Shown piece by piece: positions 24,420 to 32,034 of a stretch of DNA of 35,161 nucleotides; positions within the stretch are counted from its first letter, which is position 1; each line of letters begins with the position of its first letter. Position numbers and translations under genes: made by a program. The notes beneath the pieces were generated by a model, which saw only the letters and a list, made by a program, of their open reading frames with translations, made no database searches and was not told the DNA's origin. Origin of the DNA: an uncultured Lachnospiraceae bacterium (GTDB lineage: Bacteria; Bacillota; Clostridia; Lachnospirales; Lachnospiraceae); NCBI GenBank assembly GCA_902779355.1, contig CACZBF010000020.1, positions 1 through 35,161 of the forward strand. The letters are read 5' to 3'.

Positions 24420-25734
24420 TCTCTTTCAATTCTTCCTTCTGCATCTCCCCGTAACCGCTTAATGGAAGCCTGCCGAGATAATCCGTTTGTTTCAGCCCGA
24501 TGATCTCCGCACGGGAATGAACGCCATGCTTCTCCAGTTTCTCCCGAAGATGCTCCATAACCTGGTGACTGGTACTGTTTCCGGTATAAGTAAGGATGCT
24601 CTGATCACCGAGAGAGTAGAGATAATAGTTCCCCTCATAGCCGGCAGGCGGACTGTAAATATTGATCCCGATGATCCGCTCGGCCAGTTCCGGCGGCATC
24701 ATAAGCCTTCCGAGATTAGAAATAAAAAAGGTGGATCCGCCCTTTTCTCTTTTCCTTAAAAACTCACGGATGACCTCCGGTTTTCTGAGGTCAAAATACT
24801 TCAGGGTATCCGCGGCATAGGAATTCATCTGGTCCAGTTCATATCTGATCGCCGGAAGCTCCATTCTCAGATCCAGTTCCTTTTTTGTCCGGAGGAGCTT
24901 CTCCTCAAATGAAAGTGTATCATATTCCGGAGGATAATGGAGCAAAGAGAGGGTGCCGAACTCACACTGCGATCTGCTATGAAGACGCCGGTGCAGATCA
25001 ATGGCAAACCCGCCCTCTATCACCCGTTCCCCTACCGCGCACTGCTCCCTCAGTATTTCCGAGATCAGTACCTGAAAAAACACGAGGGGCGTCACGGCAT
25101 ATTCGGAAAGTACCGTCTTCAATTCACCGGCATCCCATAAAAGCCTCCATGTATAGAAATCACGTGATCCGTAGAGCGTATCGTCCCTGGAGTCAAAGAA
25201 CAGATCATCCCGCCCGACAGTCGGAAGTTCTGGCGCCTCTGCCATCACATCCCGTAATCCATCCTCCGGCGTTTCAAACAGTGCCTGAAAGTCTTTCCCC
25301 TGCAGAAGGATCGGTTCCTCCACTGCGATATCCTCGCCCGCTTCTTTCATATAATGAGAAAGAAGCTGTATGAAAAACCGGATAAAAAGCAGTCCGTCTC
25401 CAAGGGAATGGTACGCGGCAAACGTTAGTCTCCTTTCGCTCACGATCACACGAAACAGATAATGGTTGGTCTCATCTGTCCCGAGTTCTTTCGGGGTTTC
25501 TTCTTCGGATACCGGCATCTCCTCCGTATTCCGGATCAAAAGAACACCTTTCCCGTCAGCAGCGATGACCGCTCTCCCGGCAAATCTCGGAAAACACGGC
25601 AGCGTCTGAGCGCAGGCTTTTTTCACCAGTGCCATATCCGGTATAAACGAAAGGGTCGCCTCGAGCACCATGACCTGAGAGGATTCCGGCAGATCGATAA
25701 AAAAACGGGACTGCTCCAAAACGGTAAAATTCAT
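24391..25734 (-). CDS. HxxxD acyltransferase (condensation/PapA/alcohol-acyltransferase-like), copy 2
   Basis: A 447-aa paralogue of the protein at 18573-19880. The motif reads AAYHSLGDGLLF, giving His109 and Asp113 with the Gly retained. A TDETN motif precedes it (about residues 86-90), as in copy 1. In the second half, FISNLGRLMMPPELAERI resembles the conserved strand-loop of condensation-like enzymes. It begins with a typical N-terminal domain (FTVLEQSRFFIDLPESSQVMV). Two such proteins in one operon point to two acylation steps or a heteromeric enzyme. The ATG overlaps the GT14 stop by four bases. Confidence 0.75.
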   Translation of the reverse strand: MNFTVLEQSRFFIDLPESSQVMVLEATLSFIPDMALVKKACAQTLPCFPRFAGRAVIAADGKGVLLIRNTEEMPVSEEETPKELGTDETNHYLFRVIVSERRLTFAAYHSLGDGLLFIRFFIQLLSHYMKEAGEDIAVEEPILLQGKDFQALFETPEDGLRDVMAEAPELPTVGRDDLFFDSRDDTLYGSRDFYTWRLLWDAGELKTVLSEYAVTPLVFFQVLISEILREQCAVGERVIEGGFAIDLHRRLHSRSQCEFGTLSLLHYPPEYDTLSFEEKLLRTKKELDLRMELPAIRYELDQMNSYAADTLKYFDLRKPEVIREFLRKREKGGSTFFISNLGRLMMPPELAERIIGINIYSPPAGYEGNYYLYSLGDQSILTYTGNSTSHQVMEHLREKLEKHGVHSRAEIIGLKQTDYLGRLPLSGYGEMQKEELKENENEAGKQS

Positions 25735-26648
25735 AGCCTCGCCTCCCCGATCGCACCCTTTTCCTCGTTCCGTCTTTGCAGAAGGGTTTCACGGATCCGG
25801 AGGATGATATTCCGATCCACATCCCAGTCAAACTTTCTTGCAAAAAGCATGTCCGAACCCATCAACTCTTCGTAATCCTCGCTCCGCCAGGTGTACGGAC
25901 TGAATCCGTTTCCCCGCTGCCAGTCGATCTTCCGCAGGATCGATCTCTCATAGTCGGGCTCTGTTCCGTAAAGAAGGAACCGACCTCCGTACTTTCGAAA
26001 ATAGGTCTGCAGGACGCTCTCGTCCGGGGGAAATGCCCACCTGACAGTCTTCAGGAGTTCTTTTTCATGGAAAACGAAATCCACCGCCAGCTCATGGGTG
26101 ATATCATACCAGTTCGATCCGCGTGACAGGCCGGTCGCCTTTCCCCGCTTCTTCTGAAGATCAACAAAATATGCATCCATCCTGTGCAAACGACGCGCCA
26201 GAGAGGATTGCCTGTCCTTGCAGCGGGTGATCAAAGGACGCAGCGGATGGAGGTATTTGCAGTTCTCCGACTCAGAAGGCCCATTCGAATCAAAACTGAT
26301 AAACTGCCTGCCTTTATAACGCAGAAAAAATTCCTCTATTTCTCTGCCTGTTTTCAACGGAAGATCCGAACCGGATATCAAATGATAATAATCATGGTGC
26401 TGCCTGACAGCCTCTTTCAGCAGATAAAACTGACATCTCGTCAGCGAAAGATCTCCCCAGAAAACCCTGATCTTTTTATAGCATCGCAAAGAAGCCCGCT
26501 GCACACATCCGGAAAACGATTCCGGATCTATGTCGGATTTGGCGTCAATATGCAGATAAATATCATTGTCTTTTTCATCCAAAAGCTCCAGAAGGATTTC
26601 CAGAAGCTTCCGGTTGCCGTGTGCCATAATCAGATATGCATGTTTCAC
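25731..26648 (-). CDS. GT14 family glycosyltransferase (core-2/I-branching type)
   Basis: A 305-aa enzyme related to beta-1,6-N-acetylglucosaminyltransferases (Branch family). Recognisable are KHAYLIMAHGN at the start, DIYLHIDAKSD, the YYHLISGSDLPL motif, GSNWYDITHELAVDFV and the acidic PPDESVLQTYF. I start it at a GTG (26648), one base after the stop of the fused GT2 gene, because GGGG lies eight bases upstream and bacterial members begin MKHAYLI; a TTG at 26675 would add nine residues. Bacterial members take part in surface polysaccharide synthesis. It is the second gene of the operon. Confidence 0.85.
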   Translation of the reverse strand: MKHAYLIMAHGNRKLLEILLELLDEKDNDIYLHIDAKSDIDPESFSGCVQRASLRCYKKIRVFWGDLSLTRCQFYLLKEAVRQHHDYYHLISGSDLPLKTGREIEEFFLRYKGRQFISFDSNGPSESENCKYLHPLRPLITRCKDRQSSLARRLHRMDAYFVDLQKKRGKATGLSRGSNWYDITHELAVDFVFHEKELLKTVRWAFPPDESVLQTYFRKYGGRFLLYGTEPDYERSILRKIDWQRGNGFSPYTWRSEDYEELMGSDMLFARKFDWDVDRNIILRIRETLLQRRNEEKGAIGEARL

Positions 26649-26649
26649 G

Positions 26650-29283
26650 TTATGATCCCCGTAATACTCTGCCAAAAAAGAAGGTCTTCAATTCCTCAGT
26701 CTGAAGATTTCTCACCGGAGCGAGCTGATCCGGTGCACACTGCGTTTTCGCCTTGTATATATCGCGAAACAGAAACTGCGTTTCACTCTCCAGATACAGT
26801 ACGGACAGGGGCGGCTGATGATCTGTCTCTCTCGCATTACGATAGGCTCCGCTTCTCTTCTTTAACGCCAGATCCATAGCCGCTGCAACTTTTTCTCTCT
26901 CCGGATGCTCTTCCAAACTGTCATTTTCGGTCTCCACAAGTATCTCCAGCAATTTCTCCTCTTCCCGGAAATGAAATGCATAGTCCATCAGACGGATGGA
27001 AAACGCCGATGCCGTTTCTTTCAAAGCATCATAGATCTCCGTATTCGTCACAAAACCGCCGCCCATGGGAACTCTTTCAAACAACGCATATTCCAGGGAA
27101 AACAGCGGTACCTCATCGCGAAACTCCTGTACCTTTACGGCCTGCTGATATTCATACCGGTAAAGGCCGGCGTATGTGGTCAGAAGCAGCGTATATTCTT
27201 TCCCGATCTCCGTACGGGGAGCGGAAACGGCATTTTTATCCTCTCCCTCTACCGGAACAAATTCGATAAAAGCATTTTGCATCGCGAGGGAATAAAGATC
27301 CGATTTTTCCGTTTCCATTCCGATGATCGCTTCGGATGTGGAAAGGGTATAATTCCGGTGAGGCACGTCGCCGGTATAGCGCTTCATACGATCCGTATAG
27401 ATCCGATAAGTCCCCGTTCCTCCGGCTACCACTACGGAAAGTTTCGGCCAGATCAGCTTTGCGACCGGTTCTTCAAAACCTCTCTCAAAGATTGCCTCCA
27501 GTTCGTTCGCACGCTCCGGATCCGGGTTCATGTCTTCTTCAAACGCAGAGCGCAGAGATTCGGAAATATGCGCATCATAACCGATCGTACCGTTTCGGAT
27601 ATCCTCTACCACCTGTTTCCAGTTCTTTTCCAGGATCCAAAAAGCATCTACGATGCCCCATGTGAGCGGAGATAAAATCTGCTCCACATCCCGCCTTCTC
27701 AGTGCATACAGGAGCCTTACATAAGTAAAATCAGCCATCTCTCCGGTTTTCAGAAGCGCTCCGGGAGAGGTGAAAAAATCAGGGTCTTTTCCTGTTCTGT
27801 GAAGATATTTTGTAAGGTATGCGGAAAGCGTCATCCCGCTGATCGAGTTCAGGTAGGTGTTGTCATTGTATTTTTTGACCGGAGGAAGGCATTCAAACAG
27901 AAGGAAGGAAACCTTACCCTCCGCCACTCTTGTAAAGGCGTCCACATACGGTTTCAGATGCCGCTCCGTGACGGGAAACATTCTGGGGGAGCCGAAAGGA
28001 TTCGAGCGGATGACATATCCGATCACAGGATCAGAAGTGAGAATACCGGATTCCCCGATCCTGGTCTGAAGCTTCACGATCGGTTCATAGATTTCATACT
28101 TCGTTACCGGCACTCTGGTCTGGAAACCCTCGACAGACATGATATCCACAAGACTGTAACGTTTCCCCATATCGGTCATGCCGTTTACATCGACGATCTT
28201 TTTCAGGATATACTGATATTTCGAATAAAAATGCGGTCTCCGGATCCCTGTGTCGATCAGTTCCTCTCTGTTTCCCGGCTCCGCGTATTTTTCCGGATTC
28301 AGGATCACATCCCTCGGAAAATCATACCGGTTCTTCACATCCTTTTCCGAGTAAAGCTTGGATACGCGGATCGGCTCCATGATATCGAGATAAGGGCTTA
28401 AAATATCCCGGATCCGGATCCTGTCTTCCAGTGTGAGCATCGTGGAAGAAACCAGAAAACGCGCAAGGACACAGCAGAGTCCTCCGATGATGGCATTCAT
28501 GTAGAAGCCGTAACGAAGACCGGTATCAAACACTTTTTTATAGCCCTCCGCAAACGAGATCAGAGTCTCCGGGCTTTTCTCTTTTCCCTGTACGAGGGAT
28601 TTGTTGTTGATAAAATAGTGATAACCGATAAGCTGCGGCAGATAACAGATCTTCTCCGCATGTCCGTATGCTTCCAGATTGAACAGGTAATCCTCGGCAA
28701 AGGGAACACTTTCATCAAAAAGAATCCCCTGATCCATAAGAAATCTTCGGTCATAAAGCCGCGAGGTCACCATACCGCAGATCCCGCTGAACATTTTCTC
28801 ATCGTCCCAGTTTTCGTCTCTGGTAACAAGAATCTCGGTTCTTGTCTGATCCCAAAGCACAATTTCCGTGATCGGAATACTGTTTTCATCTTCCAGCTCG
28901 TATTCCCGACGAAACCATGTGATCTGCGCTCCCGAGCTTTTCATATGGGCAAGCGCTTCTTCAAGACACTCCGGGGTAAATTCGTCATCCGAATCCAGAA
29001 AGCCCACATAATCCGCCGTCGCAAGTGAAAGACCGTGATTTCTGGGACTGGATGGAGAGCCGCAGTCATTATGAAGTTCTTCGATCCTGACATTGGGATC
29101 GTCTCCGAGGAGTCCCCTGACACCCTCCAGATATGCCGAATCCGAATTGTGAACCACAACGATCCATTCAATGTTTTCGAATCCGAGTATCTGATCCCGC
29201 ATACTCCGGACACAACGTTGAAAAAGCTTTAAATCTGTGTTGTGGAACGGTGTTACAATAGAAATGAGATAATCAGAATTCAT
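26650..29283 (-). CDS. Fusion of a GT2 glycosyltransferase and a GH3-like acyl-amido synthetase domain
   Basis: An 877-aa two-domain protein. Residues 1-310 are a GT2 enzyme: LISIVTPFHN at the start, SPRNHGLSLA and FLDSDDEF with DSDD at 97-100. Residues from about 350 to the end align by pattern with the GH3 family, adenylating enzymes that join acyl groups to amino acids (RVPVTKYEIYEPIVKL, WKQVVEDIRNG, WPKLSVVVAGGTGTYRIYTD, LTTYAGLYRYEY). Key ATP motifs are altered: the SSGTTG-type loop reads RSNPFGSPRMFPVT (426-439), and the usual YRxGD Asp is lost in YRYEYQQ (708-714), though a Glu survives in LSTSEA. The GH3 part may be inactive or use other chemistry. First gene of the operon; ATG follows AAGGAGG. 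Confidence 0.8.
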   Translation of the reverse strand: MNSDYLISIVTPFHNTDLKLFQRCVRSMRDQILGFENIEWIVVVHNSDSAYLEGVRGLLGDDPNVRIEELHNDCGSPSSPRNHGLSLATADYVGFLDSDDEFTPECLEEALAHMKSSGAQITWFRREYELEDENSIPITEIVLWDQTRTEILVTRDENWDDEKMFSGICGMVTSRLYDRRFLMDQGILFDESVPFAEDYLFNLEAYGHAEKICYLPQLIGYHYFINNKSLVQGKEKSPETLISFAEGYKKVFDTGLRYGFYMNAIIGGLCCVLARFLVSSTMLTLEDRIRIRDILSPYLDIMEPIRVSKLYSEKDVKNRYDFPRDVILNPEKYAEPGNREELIDTGIRRPHFYSKYQYILKKIVDVNGMTDMGKRYSLVDIMSVEGFQTRVPVTKYEIYEPIVKLQTRIGESGILTSDPVIGYVIRSNPFGSPRMFPVTERHLKPYVDAFTRVAEGKVSFLLFECLPPVKKYNDNTYLNSISGMTLSAYLTKYLHRTGKDPDFFTSPGALLKTGEMADFTYVRLLYALRRRDVEQILSPLTWGIVDAFWILEKNWKQVVEDIRNGTIGYDAHISESLRSAFEEDMNPDPERANELEAIFERGFEEPVAKLIWPKLSVVVAGGTGTYRIYTDRMKRYTGDVPHRNYTLSTSEAIIGMETEKSDLYSLAMQNAFIEFVPVEGEDKNAVSAPRTEIGKEYTLLLTTYAGLYRYEYQQAVKVQEFRDEVPLFSLEYALFERVPMGGGFVTNTEIYDALKETASAFSIRLMDYAFHFREEEKLLEILVETENDSLEEHPEREKVAAAMDLALKKRSGAYRNARETDHQPPLSVLYLESETQFLFRDIYKAKTQCAPDQLAPVRNLQTEELKTFFFGRVLRGS

Positions 29284-29330
29284 AAGCCCTCCTTAACCAG
29301 CATCACGCCATTGCTCTGCCATTACGCTAT

Positions 29331-29359
29331 ATCTTATCAAATTGCGTTATTCTCGTAAA
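29331..29359 (-). promoter_or_regulatory. Candidate promoter of the ten-gene operon
   Basis: On the minus strand TTTACG (29359-29354) and TAAGAT (29336-29331) have a 17-bp spacer and lie about 50 bases before the first ATG. Each box matches consensus at four of six positions, so this is a moderate guess; read-through from the STT3 gene is an alternative. Confidence 0.3.
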
Positions 29360-29409
29360 GTGGAGGCTCGCAGCAGAAACGCTTGCGGGGGCTTTGTTTT
29401 TGCTCTTTC

Positions 29410-31677
29410 CTACCAGCTGAGCTTCCAGATCTTGAAGCCGACATAGCCGTCATCCTCTTCAAATACTTTCTCGAAAGCCGGCTCGTCGGCAGAAGCCTCG
29501 TAATCCTCAGGGTCCGATACTTCGCTCTTCTTTATTGTATCACCTGAGATATAGAGCCTCCACAGCATTTCCTTCTGCCTCTTCTCGAAGAACTCCTGCA
29601 CCTCCTTATCGGTCGAGGTCATATCATCGCTCCCGTCCGGCAGCGACGTGTATACAGTTTTAACCGGTACCGTGTTCTCCCCGTCATAGTCCCAGTTCCC
29701 GTAGTACTCGAAAACCCCGAGCTGTTCGGTCATGGTCTCATACAACGCGAGGTAGACTTCCCTCGGATCGCTCGGATGCAGTAAAGCCTCCAGCTCTGCA
29801 GCCTCACTTCCGCCGAAGCCGTACTCATCCGTCAGCTCTTTGATCGAGTCGTCCTTATCCATCACCACTACTTTATACAGCACATCAAAGCCTTCTGCTT
29901 TCCCGAGCTTGTCGGTGAGTATATCGATCGGCTTGTCGCCCGACGTCGAGATCATCTTTATCAATGAGTAGCTGAGCTTCGGATCATCGGTCGAGAGTAT
30001 CCTTCCGACTATGTTCAACCTCTTCGAGTTCCCTGTACCCCCGTCCCAGAGAGCAGGGTGCTCGGAATCAAGCTCATAGTAGTAGCCGTAATCCCACCAG
30101 GAGAGCACCACCGCATCCTCAGTCTCGGCATTGTCCTTCACCCACTCCATACTGTGCGCCAGCGAGTCGCTCATCATGCTCCTTATTTCCCGGCCCCACA
30201 GGAAGGAGCCGGTCAGCGCCAATACCACCGCCGCGCATATCGCGACATTGAGCACAGCGTTCCGGGCCACCTCTTTCCCGGAGGCGTTCCCTTTATCCGT
30301 TATATATTGATTGAACAGCCTCCCCGCGAGTATTCCCACAAGCACGGCGCACGGGAATGCAAAGAACTGCACCATCCTGATGCCGATTCCGGTCATGAAG
30401 AAACAGGCGATCAGCCACGTCCCGATCACGGACAGATAGACCATTACCCTGTTTGTGTCCGTGCCTTCTTTCCGCATCCTGGCGACCCTGTAAATGATGT
30501 AACCCATTGATACAAAGGCAAATATCAGGACGAGCAGTCCGCCAACGCCGTTCACTATAGTAGTCGACTTATCACTGAGGTCTGCTAAAAACCAGTTATA
30601 GAACTTCTCCGGGCCGAAGTCGGGCGCCACAAGCTCCATAATGGTATTATTTCCACTCATCTCATTTACGTCAACAGTCGAGTAACCGGTCACTTTTCCG
30701 AGCAGTCTGGTCAGCATCGGTCTCCCGAAAGGCGTTGCCACGAATATACCGGTCAGAGCAGCTATCGCCAGATAGAGCTGTACAGGCACGGCGCTGAGCC
30801 ACTGGCGGAATCTGCCGGTTGGCCCGGTTTTGTTTGCGTTTTCGGTGCTGTCTGATGCAGCAGACAAAGCCGCACCGCTTGTTTTACTTGAGGGCATGAG
30901 CAGCCGACTGAACACGTATACTCCGCCGCCTGCCGCAGCGACCGCGGCGAAGACAAACGCGCTGTATGTCCAGTAGGCTTTGTACAACAGCGCCGTGACG
31001 GCGAAGCATATGGCAAGCAGGATGCCTTTCTTCAAAGAAGTTTGGAGCATCATTTCCGTCATGAGCAGCATGAGCAGTAAGACAAAGAATGAATGGACTA
31101 TGTCTGTATCGAATATCCCGGCGAGCGTACGGGAGACGAATGCCGGTGCGCAGGTGACGAGGAGCGCTCCGACTGCCCCCGCGAAGGAAGCGCCGCTTTT
31201 CTTATCCCCAGACACCGCGAGATAAGCTTTCTGAGTCAGGATCCACGCGACGGGGATCGTAAGCAGCATGAAAAAGAACACGAAGTAGAAGTCCACGAAT
31301 TGTATATCGACTTTACCGAACACACCCATGACCTTCCATATGAAAGCAGCCGTCTCCGGCAACAAGTCCGTTCTCTTCACATGTGTGCCTTCCGGAGCGT
31401 ATTGTAAAGTATCGATCAGCTGCCCGGTCTGGGGATCAGCCGTGCCGTACTGCCCGGTCTCGGCTATCTCCTTGGATATACGCACATAGAGGGCGGAATC
31501 CGGATCCAGGAAATACGGAAGGCCCGATTCATCGGTCCAGACGTCATTGCCGTCCCTGCCCTGAAGGAGCGAGAGATCAGGCATCCTCAGCGCACACGCG
31601 AAGAACAGGACTATGACAAACAGAACAGCGACGATCAACACGCTCCGCCACTTAATTCTCCTGTTATCGTCTTTCAT
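29410..31677 (-). CDS. STT3-type oligosaccharyltransferase
   Basis: A 755-aa membrane protein of the STT3/PglB/AglB family, which moves a glycan from a lipid carrier to asparagine on proteins. A dozen hydrophobic helices occupy the first 500 residues, followed by a soluble C-terminal domain. Family motifs: YFLDPDSALYVRI near residue 60 (first acidic site), GIFDTDIVHSFF near 190 (DxD), VNEMSG near 339 (TIxE-like Glu), GIRMVQFFAFP near 434, and an intact WWDYG at 527-531. I start at 31677, where AAAGGAAA precedes the ATG; an in-frame ATG at 31776 lies in unrelated sequence. It is 126 bases upstream of the glycosyl operon on the same strand. Function as an OST is likely; the lipid-linked donor is unknown. 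Confidence 0.88.
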   Translation of the reverse strand: MKDDNRRIKWRSVLIVAVLFVIVLFFACALRMPDLSLLQGRDGNDVWTDESGLPYFLDPDSALYVRISKEIAETGQYGTADPQTGQLIDTLQYAPEGTHVKRTDLLPETAAFIWKVMGVFGKVDIQFVDFYFVFFFMLLTIPVAWILTQKAYLAVSGDKKSGASFAGAVGALLVTCAPAFVSRTLAGIFDTDIVHSFFVLLLMLLMTEMMLQTSLKKGILLAICFAVTALLYKAYWTYSAFVFAAVAAAGGGVYVFSRLLMPSSKTSGAALSAASDSTENANKTGPTGRFRQWLSAVPVQLYLAIAALTGIFVATPFGRPMLTRLLGKVTGYSTVDVNEMSGNNTIMELVAPDFGPEKFYNWFLADLSDKSTTIVNGVGGLLVLIFAFVSMGYIIYRVARMRKEGTDTNRVMVYLSVIGTWLIACFFMTGIGIRMVQFFAFPCAVLVGILAGRLFNQYITDKGNASGKEVARNAVLNVAICAAVVLALTGSFLWGREIRSMMSDSLAHSMEWVKDNAETEDAVVLSWWDYGYYYELDSEHPALWDGGTGNSKRLNIVGRILSTDDPKLSYSLIKMISTSGDKPIDILTDKLGKAEGFDVLYKVVVMDKDDSIKELTDEYGFGGSEAAELEALLHPSDPREVYLALYETMTEQLGVFEYYGNWDYDGENTVPVKTVYTSLPDGSDDMTSTDKEVQEFFEKRQKEMLWRLYISGDTIKKSEVSDPEDYEASADEPAFEKVFEEDDGYVGFKIWKLSW

Positions 31678-31733
31678 ACGATTTCCTTTCCAAATGAACT
31701 GCCCACGACCTACTAATGTCGATTGCGGGTAGT

Positions 31734-32016
31734 TTATGCCCATGACATTTGAAGCTTTTTCTTTTCTTCGGCACATTCGGAAAGATACAAATTAATAAGA
31801 GTCTGATATGGTATACCTGTTTCGTCAGACTGGTTCTTGAAATACTCAATAGTGTCCACATTCAGATTGATTGTAATTTGCTTTTTAAGCTTCTTTGCAT
31901 ATGGGTTCTTTATTCCGTTGGAAACTGTCTTTTATTACAAACACATCGTCATATACGGAGGAATACAGATCACCCCATCTTTCACCACCAGATTCCTCGG
32001 GTGAATCACATAGCAC
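31734..32016 (-). pseudogene. Frameshifted CopG-family (BrnA-like) antitoxin remnant
   Basis: The minus-strand frame ending at 31734 encodes about 60 residues, NPYAKKLKKQITINLNVD then IEYFKNQSDETGIPYQTLIN and a final Trp-Ala, the typical body of CopG-type antitoxins. No ATG, GTG or TTG lies between it and an in-frame double stop at 31932-31937. Deleting one C near 31920 would join it to an upstream frame that is open to a GTG at 32016. So the gene is frameshifted or cut at its 5' end. No BrnT toxin is visible beside it. The upstream extent is uncertain, and a second, same-frame stretch of about 33 codons there may belong to a different decayed gene. Confidence 0.6.
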
Positions 32017-32034
32017 TCACCCGGATAAAATTCC

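Noticed and set aside
18573-25734. NRPS cluster based on condensation-like proteins
   Set aside because: No adenylation-carrier-thioesterase modules are present; the two proteins are stand-alone HxxxD acyltransferases.
29366-29400. GC-rich hairpin followed by TTTGTTTTT between STT3 and the operon
   Set aside because: The T-run is on the plus strand, but no plus-strand gene ends here, and pairing in the stem is interrupted. It is not called as a terminator for the minus-strand STT3 gene.
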